A stretch of 64,000 nt of DNA, from positions 62,001 through 126,000 of the forward strand of contig NZ_JAOCCU010000005.1 in assembly GCF_029840635.1 (NCBI RefSeq). Reading direction: 5' to 3'. This stretch comes from Mitsuaria sp. GD03876 (lineage in GTDB: Bacteria > Pseudomonadota > Gammaproteobacteria > Burkholderiales > Burkholderiaceae_C). The stretch's first letter is position 1; every line of letters begins with the position of its first letter. Of the stretch, positions 1 through 9,018 are shown in pieces. A model generated the notes under the pieces. It was not told the DNA's origin. It made no database searches and saw only the letters and a list, made by a program, of their open reading frames with translations. A program made the translations under genes and the position numbers.

Positions 1-1979
1 GGCAGCGTCGCCACCTCGGCCTGCACCGCCGCCAGCAGCTCGTCGCGCGTCTTGCGCGGCTCGGGCCACTGGTCGCTCGGCTTGAGCATCACGTAGCCGT
101 CGGAGATGTTGGGCGGCATCGGGTCGGCCGCGATCTCCGCGGTGCCGGTGCGGGCGAAGACGCGCTCGATCTCGGGGAACTTCTCCTTCAGGCGCGTCTC
201 CAGCTGCTGCTGCATCGCCACCGACTGCGACAGGCTGGTGCCGGGGATGCGCAGCGCCTGGATCGCGAAGTCGCCCTCGTTGAGGCTGGGGATGAACTCG
301 CTGCCCATGCGCGTGGCCAGCAGCCCCGACAGCGCCACCGTCACCGCGGCGAAGGTCAGCACCACCGGCTTGGCGCCCATCACGCGATGCAGCATCGGCT
401 CGTAGGCGCGGCGCGCCCCGCCCATCAGGCGGTTCTCCTTCTCGCCCACCCGATCGCCGATGAACAGCGCCACCGCGGCCGGCACGAAGGTGATGGACAG
501 GATCATCGCGCCGATCAGCGCGATCACCACGGTGAAGGCCATCGGGTGGAACATCTTCCCCTCGACCCCGGCGAGGGCGAAGATCGGCAGGTACACGATC
601 ATGATGATCAGCTGCCCGAACAGCAGCGGCCGCCGCGCCTCCTGCGACGCGAGGAAGACCTCGTGGAAGCGCTCGGACCGCGTCAGCGGCCGGCCCTTGT
701 GGGCCTGCGCGTGCGCCAGGCGCCGCACGCAGTTCTCCACGATCACGACCGCGCCGTCGATGATGATCCCGAAGTCCAGCGCGCCCAGGCTCATCAGGTT
801 GGCGCTGACCTTCTGCTGGACCATGCCGGTGAAGGTGAACAGCATCGACAGCGGGATCACCATCGCCGTCAGGATCGCCGCGCGGATGTTGCCCAGGAAC
901 AGGAACAGCACCGCGATCACCAGCACCGCGCCCTCGATGAGGTTCTTCTTCACCGTGGCGATCGCCTTGTCCACCAGCGTCGTGCGGTCGTAGACGGTGA
1001 CCGCGTGCACGCCCGGCGGCAGGTTGGCGTTGACCTCGGCCATCTTCCTGGCCACCGCCTGGGAGACGGTGCGGCTGTTCTCGCCGATCAGCATGAAGAC
1101 GGTGCCCAGCACCACCTCGCGGCCGTTGTCGGTGGCCGCGCCGGTGCGCAGCTCGCGGCCGATCTCGACGGTGGCCACGTCGCGCACCCGCACCGGCACG
1201 CCGCCCTCGTTGCGCAGCACGACGTTGCCCAGGTCCGCCATCGAGCGCACCTGCCCCGGCGCGCGGATCAGCACCTGCTCGCCGCGGCGCTCGATGTAGC
1301 CGGCGCCGACGTTGGCGTTGTTGCGGTCCAGCGCCGCGACCACGTCGGCTAGCGACAGCCCGTAGGACGACAGCTTGGCCGGATCCGGCGCGACGTGGTA
1401 CTCCTTGGCGTAGCCGCCGATCGAGTTGATCTCGGTCACGCCGGTGACGTTGCGCAGCTGCGGCTTGATGACCCAGTCCTGGATCTCGCGCAGGTCGGTC
1501 GGCGTGTAGGGCTGGCCGTCGGGTTTCTTCGCGCCGGGCTCGCTCTCGACGGTCCACAGGTAGATCTCGCCCAGCCCGGTGGAGATCGGCCCGATGTGCG
1601 GCGTCACGCCGCCCGGCAGTTCGCCGCGCGCGGCCTGGATGCGCTCGTTGACGAGCTGGCGCGCGAAGTAGAGGTCGGTGCCGTCCTTGAAGATGACCGT
1701 CACCTGCGACAGCCCGTAGCGCGACAGCGAGCGCGTCTGCTGCAGGCCCGGCAGGCCGGCCATCGCGGTCTCGATCGGGTAGGTCACGCGCTGCTCGGTC
1801 TCCAGCGGCGAGTAGCCCGGCGCGCCGGTGTTGATCTGCACCTGCACGTTGGTGATGTCGGGCACGGCGTCGATCGGCAGCTTCTGGTAGCTGTAGACGC
1901 CCAGGCCCGCCATGCCGAGCACGGCCAGCAGCACGAGCCACCGGTGCTCGATGGCGAATCGGATGATGCGTTCGAACAT
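1..1979 (-). CDS. czcA: Heavy-metal RND efflux pump CzcA/CusA family (partial, C-terminus outside window)
   Basis: Inner-membrane proton-driven pump of a tripartite metal exporter. I read about 659 residues from MFERIIRFAIEHRWLV; the family is about 1,050 long, so the C-terminal third lies beyond base 1. Seen: a first transmembrane helix, the periplasmic PIDAVPDITNVQVQ motif, and the TM4 proton-relay segment LDFGIIIDGAVVIVEN near residues 395-415 with its two Asp and one Glu. In the HME-RND classification the DFG...DGA...EN pattern points to divalent cations (Zn/Co/Cd) rather than Cu/Ag; this is family knowledge, and the metal is not proven here. It starts 13 bases after czcB and is the last visible gene of the czcICBA operon. 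Confidence 0.95.
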   Translation of the reverse strand, partial: MFERIIRFAIEHRWLVLLAVLGMAGLGVYSYQKLPIDAVPDITNVQVQINTGAPGYSPLETEQRVTYPIETAMAGLPGLQQTRSLSRYGLSQVTVIFKDGTDLYFARQLVNERIQAARGELPGGVTPHIGPISTGLGEIYLWTVESEPGAKKPDGQPYTPTDLREIQDWVIKPQLRNVTGVTEINSIGGYAKEYHVAPDPAKLSSYGLSLADVVAALDRNNANVGAGYIERRGEQVLIRAPGQVRSMADLGNVVLRNEGGVPVRVRDVATVEIGRELRTGAATDNGREVVLGTVFMLIGENSRTVSQAVARKMAEVNANLPPGVHAVTVYDRTTLVDKAIATVKKNLIEGAVLVIAVLFLFLGNIRAAILTAMVIPLSMLFTFTGMVQQKVSANLMSLGALDFGIIIDGAVVIVENCVRRLAHAQAHKGRPLTRSERFHEVFLASQEARRPLLFGQLIIMIVYLPIFALAGVEGKMFHPMAFTVVIALIGAMILSITFVPAAVALFIGDRVGEKENRLMGGARRAYEPMLHRVMGAKPVVLTFAAVTVALSGLLATRMGSEFIPSLNEGDFAIQALRIPGTSLSQSVAMQQQLETRLKEKFPEIERVFARTGTAEIAADPMPPNISDGYVMLKPSDQWPEPRKTRDELLAAVQAEVATL

Positions 1980-1992
1980 GGTCCGCGGCCCC

Positions 1993-3402
1993 TCAGTGCG
2001 AGTGCGAGGCGCTGGCCTTGCCGGCCTCCGCCTTGACCACGAAGCTGCCCACGGCCACGACCGGCGTGCCGGCGCGCAGGCCCTCGACGACCTCGACGCG
2101 CTGGCCGTCGCCGCGGCCCACGCGCACCGGCTGGGCGACGAAGCCCTCCGCCGTCTTCACGAACACGACGGTCTTGTCCGCCATCGTCTGGACCGCGTCG
2201 GCGGCCACGCTGACCGGCACGGTGAAGCGGTCGCCGCGCACCTCGACGTTGACGAACAGGCCGGGGCGCCAGGCGCTCTTCGGGTTGTCCAGCGCCACGC
2301 GCGCCTGCGCGGTGCGGGTCTGCTCGCCGATCAGCGCGCCGACGTAGGCGACCTTGCCGGTGGCGGACTGCTCGAAGGCGGTGGCGCGGATCGTCACCGC
2401 GTCGCCGACGCGGACCTGCGCCAGGTCCTTGGCCGGCACGCTGATCTGGGCCCAGACGCTGCGCAGGTCGGAGACGGTGAACACGTTGGTGTCCTCGCGC
2501 ACCTGCTCGCCCAGCGCGATGTGCTTCTCGACCAGGGTGCCGTCGAACGGCGCGCGCAGCTCGAAGCGGTTCAGCGCGCTGCTCTCGGGCGACGCGCCGA
2601 CGGCCTGCAGCTTCTGCCGCGCGTTGGCCACGGCGATCTCGGCCTCGCGCAACGCCTGCTCGGCCACCTGCACGTCCTGCTGCGGCGAGATCTTCTCCTC
2701 GTACAGCCGGCGCTCGCGCTCATAGGTGGCGCGGGCGAGCTGCAGCCGCTTGTTCGACGCCTGCAGGTCGGCGCGCTGGTCCGACACCGCCGGGCTGCTG
2801 ATCACCGCCAGCAGCTCGCCGCGGCGCACCACCTGGCCCAGCGACACCGGCACCGCCTCCACCACGCCGGTCACCCGCGGCACGACGTGGGCGGTGCGGT
2901 CCTCGTTGAACTTCACCTCGCCGGGCAGCTGGAAGCTGCCCTGCAGCGTCGCGGACGCCGCGGGTTCGACGACGATGCCGGCCGCCTTGACCTGGGCGTC
3001 GGTCAGGCGGATCACGCCCTCGTCCTCGTCGGCATGGGCGGCCTCGCCGGCCTTCGCCGCCTTGCCGCCCTTGCCTGCCTCGTCACCGTGGCCATGGGCG
3101 TCGGCCTTGCCGCCCTTGCCCGCCTCGTCGCCGTGGGCGTGCGCGTCGGCCTTGCCTTCCTTGCCTTCCTTGCCGGCCTTGCCGTCCTCGTGGTGCTCGT
3201 CGTCCGAGTGGCCCTTGACCTCTTCATGGCCGTGCCCGTGGCCGTGGCCTTCCTCGGCTTGCGCGCCACCGGACTTGCCGACGCCGGTCAGGATGCCGAT
3301 GCCGGCGGCGGTGCCCAGCAGCAGGATCACCGCGATCGCGATGGCCTGCTTCCTGCGCGCGCCGCGGCGCGTGTCGTCATTGAAATCGTGGGGAGTGTTC
3401 AT
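1993..3402 (-). CDS. czcB: Metal-efflux periplasmic adaptor (membrane fusion protein) CzcB with expanded His/Lys-rich region
   Basis: Membrane-fusion subunit linking the CzcA pump to the CzcC outer-membrane channel. Seen: a basic N-terminus, one transmembrane helix (about residues 17-38), then a hydrophilic region of about 80 residues full of HGHGH, DEHH and KEGKEGK, followed by the lipoyl/coiled-coil hairpin (LPGEVKFNEDRTAHVVPRV onward) and beta-barrel domains. The His-rich part contains a tandem 15-residue repeat (DAH-A/G-HGDEAGKGGKA), plausibly binding metal in the periplasm. I take ATG at 3402 (MNTPHDF) because it puts the membrane anchor near the N-terminus. A GTG at 3447 overlapping the czcC stop (GTGA) would add 15 residues. 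Confidence 0.92.
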   Translation of the reverse strand: MNTPHDFNDDTRRGARRKQAIAIAVILLLGTAAGIGILTGVGKSGGAQAEEGHGHGHGHEEVKGHSDDEHHEDGKAGKEGKEGKADAHAHGDEAGKGGKADAHGHGDEAGKGGKAAKAGEAAHADEDEGVIRLTDAQVKAAGIVVEPAASATLQGSFQLPGEVKFNEDRTAHVVPRVTGVVEAVPVSLGQVVRRGELLAVISSPAVSDQRADLQASNKRLQLARATYERERRLYEEKISPQQDVQVAEQALREAEIAVANARQKLQAVGASPESSALNRFELRAPFDGTLVEKHIALGEQVREDTNVFTVSDLRSVWAQISVPAKDLAQVRVGDAVTIRATAFEQSATGKVAYVGALIGEQTRTAQARVALDNPKSAWRPGLFVNVEVRGDRFTVPVSVAADAVQTMADKTVVFVKTAEGFVAQPVRVGRGDGQRVEVVEGLRAGTPVVAVGSFVVKAEAGKASASHSH

Positions 3403-3443
3403 GGGAATGGAGTCGGAAGGGGGTCGATCGATCGGGCGCCCGC

Positions 3444-4661
3444 TCACGGGCGGGCGTCGGCGGCGCCGAGCCGCCGGTCGATGTCGGCGGACAGCCGATG
3501 CGCCTGCGACAGCGCCGTGAAGTACTGGCCGCGCGCCTGCAGCCAGGTGCGCTGCGCGTCGAGCACGTCGAGGAAGCCGAACTTGCCCAGCTCGAAGCCG
3601 CGTCGCGCGGCCTCGTAGGCGCCCTGCGCGCCGGGCAGCACGTCGCGGCGCAGGACCTGGACCTCCTCGGCCCGCGCCTGCAGCTGGTCGACGGCCTGCA
3701 GCACCTCGGCCCGCAGCCGCTGTTCCTCCGCCTGCGCGAGCGCCTGCGCCGCGTCGCGCTTGCGCAGCGCCTCGAACTGCGCGCCCTGGTTGCGGTCGAA
3801 CAGCGGGATCGGGATGGACACGCTGATCAGCGGTTGCGTGCGGCCCAGTTCGGTCGCGCGCTTGCCGCCCAGGCCCACGGTCACGTCGGGCGTGGCGCGC
3901 GTGCGTTCCAGGTCGAAGGCCGCGTCGGCGCGCTGCACCGCCAGCCGGGCGCGGCGCAGCAGCGGCGACTGGTCGATGCGCGCGTCCATCGCGGGGCCGT
4001 CGGGCAGCGCCGGCAAGGCGTCGGCGCTGCCGTCGACGCGCGCGATGGCGCCGGGCGCCTCGCCCATCGCCGCGGCCAGCGCCCGCAGCGCGGCGGCGAG
4101 GTCCGCCTCGGCCAGCCGCAGCTCGATCCGCGCGCCGGACTCGGCGACGCGGGCGCGCGTGTCCTCGACCGGCGAGACCTTGCCCGCTGTCACCCGGCGC
4201 GACACCGCCTGCGCGCCGCTGGCGGCGATCTGCAGCGACTCGCGCGCGACCTGGACCCGCTCCTGCGCGATCAGCGTGTCGAAGAAGGCCTGGATGGTGC
4301 CGGCGCGGACCTCCGCGCGCTGCGTCTCCAGGTCCGCCGCGGCGAGCTCGCGGTCGCGCCGCGCCAGCTCGACCCGCGCGGCGCGCTTGCCGCCGAGCTC
4401 GATCGTCTGGCTCAGCATCAGCGAGGTGCTGCGGGTCTCGCGGCGGGTGTCCTCGATGTCGAGGCTCAGCGAGGGATTGGGGATCAGGCCGGCCTGCCGG
4501 ACGGCGCCGTCGGTGGCCGCGAGTTCATGGCCGGAAGCCCGCAGCAGCGGGTTCTGACGCAAGGCGGCCTGCACCGCGGCGTCCAGCGTCAGGCCGGGGT
4601 CGGCCAGGGCCGGGAAGGAAGTCAGTGCCGCGCAAGCCAGCGGCACGAGGAATCTGCGCAT
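3444..4661 (-). CDS. czcC: Outer-membrane efflux channel CzcC/CusC (TolC superfamily)
   Basis: Outer-membrane exit duct of the heavy-metal exporter, 405 residues, normal for CzcC. Seen: a Sec signal peptide (MRRFLVPLACAALTSFPALA), then two OEP-type repeats rich in Ala, Arg and Glu helices, with the usual LTLDAAVQAALRQNP start of the mature protein and the PNPSLSLDIED motif. The stop overlaps an alternative GTG start of czcB, indicating translational coupling. It lies 146 bases downstream of czcI; that gap holds a GC-rich stem-loop (7-bp GGCGCGC arms) that could set the ratio of czcI to czcC transcripts, which is inference. Confidence 0.93.
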   Translation of the reverse strand: MRRFLVPLACAALTSFPALADPGLTLDAAVQAALRQNPLLRASGHELAATDGAVRQAGLIPNPSLSLDIEDTRRETRSTSLMLSQTIELGGKRAARVELARRDRELAAADLETQRAEVRAGTIQAFFDTLIAQERVQVARESLQIAASGAQAVSRRVTAGKVSPVEDTRARVAESGARIELRLAEADLAAALRALAAAMGEAPGAIARVDGSADALPALPDGPAMDARIDQSPLLRRARLAVQRADAAFDLERTRATPDVTVGLGGKRATELGRTQPLISVSIPIPLFDRNQGAQFEALRKRDAAQALAQAEEQRLRAEVLQAVDQLQARAEEVQVLRRDVLPGAQGAYEAARRGFELGKFGFLDVLDAQRTWLQARGQYFTALSQAHRLSADIDRRLGAADARP

Positions 4662-4807
4662 CGAATACTCCAGGGTTGCGGGGACAACACGAGGGATTCG
4701 ACGAAGGCAGCGCGGCCGGGGGCCGCGGGACAGGCCGCGAAGGCGCGCTCAGGGCGCGCCCGGTCGGGGCTCAGGAGAAGAAGGAAACGTCCGCTGCGAT
4801 CGCCGAA

Positions 4808-5221
4808 TCAGGCGATGCGCCAGTTGGGGCGTTCGGGGTGGTCGGGCGCGCGGGTGGAGAACGGCTGCGGACCCGCGTCATGCAGCAGTTGCGCGCCGGG
4901 GCGCGGCAGCGGGACGCCGTCCAGGCTCATCGCCCGGGTGGCGCTGAAGTGGCAGGCGCCGCAGTCGCTGTCGATGGAGAGCTTGCCGCCGGCCGCCTTG
5001 CCCGCCTCGGTGGGCTGGTCGGCGGAAGGATCGGCGGAGGCGCCGGCCGTGCCGGTCGACGGCTTGGCCGAATGAGCGCCGGCGCCGGCGTGGGAGTGCT
5101 CGTGATGCCCGACGTGGCGGGCGTGGCCGACGCGGTCATGCTGGCAATAGACCGCGGCCGCCGCCCAGGAGAACTGGAGCGGCAGCAGGACCAGCAGAAG
5201 GAGCGTGAGCCAGCGGCGCAT
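4808..5221 (-). CDS. czcI: CzcI-like periplasmic metal-resistance accessory protein
   Basis: Small exported protein of 137 residues from ATG 5221 (MRRWLTLLLLVLLPLQFSW). Seen: a signal peptide ending WAAAA, then VYCQHD, a His-rich stretch (ARHVGHHEHSHAG), a low-complexity linker, and the Cys/His motif DSDCGACHFSATRA. This arrangement matches CzcI from Cupriavidus-type czc operons, a putative metal-responsive regulator or chaperone of unknown mechanism. It is the first gene of czcICBA. An upstream ATG at 5242 would add seven residues before the signal peptide and is less likely. Its promoter region carries the inverted repeat at 5287-5300. Confidence 0.85.
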   Translation of the reverse strand: MRRWLTLLLLVLLPLQFSWAAAAVYCQHDRVGHARHVGHHEHSHAGAGAHSAKPSTGTAGASADPSADQPTEAGKAAGGKLSIDSDCGACHFSATRAMSLDGVPLPRPGAQLLHDAGPQPFSTRAPDHPERPNWRIA

Positions 5222-5286
5222 GGGGGCGGAGTGTAAGAGCACGCGACTCTAAAGCCCCTCGCCCGTCCGAAACCCACGTGGCCGGA

Positions 5287-5300
5287 TGACAAATCTGTCA
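5287..5300. promoter_or_regulatory. CusR/CopR/CzcR-type metal-responsive operator upstream of czcI
   Basis: TGACAAATCTGTCA is a perfect 5-bp inverted repeat with a 4-bp spacer, 66 bases upstream of the czcI start. It differs by one base from the E. coli CusR box core (TGACAA-NN-TTGTCA). OmpR-family heavy-metal response regulators bind such boxes, so a CzcR/CopR-like regulator encoded elsewhere probably controls the operon. No such two-component pair is present in this window. Confidence 0.65.
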
Positions 5301-5427
5301 GCTTTCCCGGCGCCCCATGCGGGCGCCGGCGTCGCCAGCGATCACCGCGAACCCGCGGCGATGGCAGGCACCAGTCCAGTCCGGATCTGCGCTCCGGGGC
5401 CGGCCGCTCGGCCGGTCCCATGCCGGA

Positions 5428-6576
<1,149 letters not shown>

Positions 6577-6690
6577 CTAAACCCGATGCGCGGCACGCTC
6601 CCGCGGCGGCCCGGCGCCGCCCACCTCGCCTGTCGGGCGCGACGCTTGCCCGCGTGGGCCACACGTCCGCCCCAACGGCGAGGAGTCCTC

Positions 6691-8922
6691 ATGCTCATCG
6701 AGCGGCCCTGGATGCGCTGGCCCGCGTCGCTGCTGGTCTTCGCCGGCGCCACCTGGCTCAACCTGCACCTGCAGCCCCAGCTCGGCGACCGGGCGCCGCT
6801 GCTGCCGTACTTTCCCGCCCTGGTGATCGTCGGCCTGAGCTGCGGTTTCGGCCCGGCCTTCGCGTTGCTGTGCGCGTCCTGCCTGGCGATCCTGTACTTC
6901 TGGATCCCGCCGGTCGGCACGCTGTTCCCCGTCGAATCGGTCTCCAACGTCGCGTTGATCGCCCTGTTCTTCTGCGCCGGGCTGCTGATCGCCGCCGTCG
7001 CCGCCACGGCCGGCAGCCTGGTGCAGAAGGACCGGCGCAGCCGGCAGCGCCTGCGCCTGGCGCTGGCCGCGGGCCGGATGGTCACCTGGGACTGGGACAT
7101 CGAGCAGCGCCATCCCAGCACGACCGGCGACGCGACCGCGATCTTCGGGCGGCGCATCCGCTCGATGGAGGACATCCTGCAGGCCCTGTCCGCCGACGAC
7201 GCCGCCACCTTCCGCCAGCGCTACGCCTACGCGCTGGACAGCGGCGGGCGCTTCAGCCAGATCGCGGCGATCGTGCGGCCCGACGACGGCCAGACCGTCT
7301 GGACCCAGATCGACGGCTACGTCGCCACCGATTCCAAGGGCCGCGCGGCGCACGCGTACGGCGTGCTGGTCGACGTCACCCCGCAGCAGGAGGCGCTGCG
7401 CGCCAGCCAGGCGGCCGAGGAGCGCTTCCAGCTGGCGCTGGAGAGCGCCAAGGTCATGGCCTGGGAATGCGACGAGCAGGCGCGCTACACCTGGGCGGTC
7501 AACGTTCCGATGGGCATCTCGCGGGAGCAGGTCATCGGCGCCGAGGTCGGCAGCGTGGCCGGCCAGCCGACCTTCGCCGCGGCGGTGCTCGACGCGGTGC
7601 GCTCCGGCCAGCCGGTCACGCTGGACCAGCGGGCCTCCCACGGCGGCCGGGACTACCAGCTGCTGACCTCCATCCGCCCGATCCAGGACGCCGACGGCCA
7701 GGTGCGCCGGCTGCTCGGGGCCACCGTCGACGTCACCGAGCTCGCGGCGGTGCAGCAACAGCTGCTGCTGGAAAGCCAGCGCAAGGACACCTTCCTGGCC
7801 ACGCTGGCCCATGAACTGCGCAACCCGATGGCGCCGATCCGCTACGCCGTGTCGGTCCTGCAACACACCGCCGACGAGGGCGCCCGGCATCGCGCCGTCG
7901 AGATCATCGGCCGCCAGTCCGCCCACATGGCGCGGCTGCTGGACGACCTGCTCGACATGAGCCGCATCACCCGCAACGACGTGGCGCTGCAGCGCCAGGT
8001 GATCGACCTGAGGACCGTGGTCAAGCAGGCGCTGGAGGCGGTGGAGCCGGTCTACGTCGAGAAGCGGCACCGCATCTCGCTGTCGATGCCGCCGCGGCCG
8101 GTGCCCGTCGAGGGCGACCCCACGCGGCTGCAGCAGGTGCTGGGCAACCTGCTGGACAACGCGGCCAAGTACAGCCCGGTGCCCGGCGAGGTGCTGGTGC
8201 ACCTGGCCGTCGACGCCGGGCATGCGAAAGTCACCGTCACCGACCGCGGCATCGGCATCGCCAAGGACCTGCTGTCGCGCGTGTTCGAGCTGTTCACGCG
8301 GCTGGACTCGAGCAGCGCGGCGCCGGTCGGCCTGGGGATCGGGCTGGCGGTCTCGCGGCAACTGATCCAGTTGCACGGCGGGACGGTGTCGGTGGAGAGC
8401 GAGGGCCGCGACCGCGGCAGCCGCTTCATCGTCTGCCTGCCGCTGGCCGAGGGCGGCGTGGGCGCCCTGCCCGGCGCGTCGACCGGACCGGCGTCCGGCC
8501 AGGACGACCATGAGGACGGGAGCGCTGGCAACACCTGCGTGTTGATCGTGGATGACAACGAGGACGGCGCGAACACGCTGGCCGAGGTGCTGCGGGAGGC
8601 GCGCTTCCGCACCGCGGTGGCCTACACCGGGGAGGACGCGCTCACCGCCTTCGAGCGGCTGCACCCGCGCGTGGTGCTGCTGGACATCGGCCTGCCCGAC
8701 CTCAGCGGCAACGAGGTCGCGCGGCGCCTGCGCGGGCGGGCCCGGGACGAGCTGGTGCTGGTCGCCGTCACCGGCTGGGGCCAGGAGGCGGACCGCGCCG
8801 CCACCGCCGCGGCCGGCTTCGACGCCCACGTGGTCAAGCCGGTCGACGCGACGGAGATCGAGCAGTTGATCCGCCGCCTGCTGCGTGAACCGGCCTCGAG
8901 CGCCGCCCTCGGCACGGGCTGA
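6691..8922 (+). CDS. Hybrid sensor histidine kinase (DUF4118 - PAS - PAS - HisKA - HATPase - REC)
   Basis: Membrane-bound hybrid kinase of 743 residues. Order: a DUF4118/KdpD-like membrane block (about residues 8-110, LLPYFPALVIVGLSCGFGP), two PAS folds (about 120-240 and 245-355), an H-box with phospho-acceptor His in LAHELRNPMAPIRY, N/G boxes (GNLLDNAAKYSPVPGE; DRGIGI; GLGIGLAVSRQLI), and a C-terminal receiver with VDDNEDG, VVLLDIGLPDLSG (acceptor Asp) and VVKPVD. ATG 6691 has AGGAG just upstream; the frame is open far 5' of it, but that is antisense to frmA. No separate response regulator lies beside it, so it is an orphan whose output partner is unknown. Confidence 0.93.
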   Translation: MLIERPWMRWPASLLVFAGATWLNLHLQPQLGDRAPLLPYFPALVIVGLSCGFGPAFALLCASCLAILYFWIPPVGTLFPVESVSNVALIALFFCAGLLIAAVAATAGSLVQKDRRSRQRLRLALAAGRMVTWDWDIEQRHPSTTGDATAIFGRRIRSMEDILQALSADDAATFRQRYAYALDSGGRFSQIAAIVRPDDGQTVWTQIDGYVATDSKGRAAHAYGVLVDVTPQQEALRASQAAEERFQLALESAKVMAWECDEQARYTWAVNVPMGISREQVIGAEVGSVAGQPTFAAAVLDAVRSGQPVTLDQRASHGGRDYQLLTSIRPIQDADGQVRRLLGATVDVTELAAVQQQLLLESQRKDTFLATLAHELRNPMAPIRYAVSVLQHTADEGARHRAVEIIGRQSAHMARLLDDLLDMSRITRNDVALQRQVIDLRTVVKQALEAVEPVYVEKRHRISLSMPPRPVPVEGDPTRLQQVLGNLLDNAAKYSPVPGEVLVHLAVDAGHAKVTVTDRGIGIAKDLLSRVFELFTRLDSSSAAPVGLGIGLAVSRQLIQLHGGTVSVESEGRDRGSRFIVCLPLAEGGVGALPGASTGPASGQDDHEDGSAGNTCVLIVDDNEDGANTLAEVLREARFRTAVAYTGEDALTAFERLHPRVVLLDIGLPDLSGNEVARRLRGRARDELVLVAVTGWGQEADRAATAAAGFDAHVVKPVDATEIEQLIRRLLREPASSAALGTG

Positions 8923-9018
8923 TCCGATCGGATCGGCGAGGACCACCTTGGGCCGGCGCCTCCGTCATCCGACGTCAGCGGCCCGCTCCTTCTCTCTTGC
9001 TCCCCGTACCCTCAGCGC

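Noticed and set aside
387-1352. His-rich open frame on the plus strand that looks like a metal-binding protein
   Set aside because: It is the reverse complement frame of czcA. The His and Arg richness comes from the opposite strand's codons.
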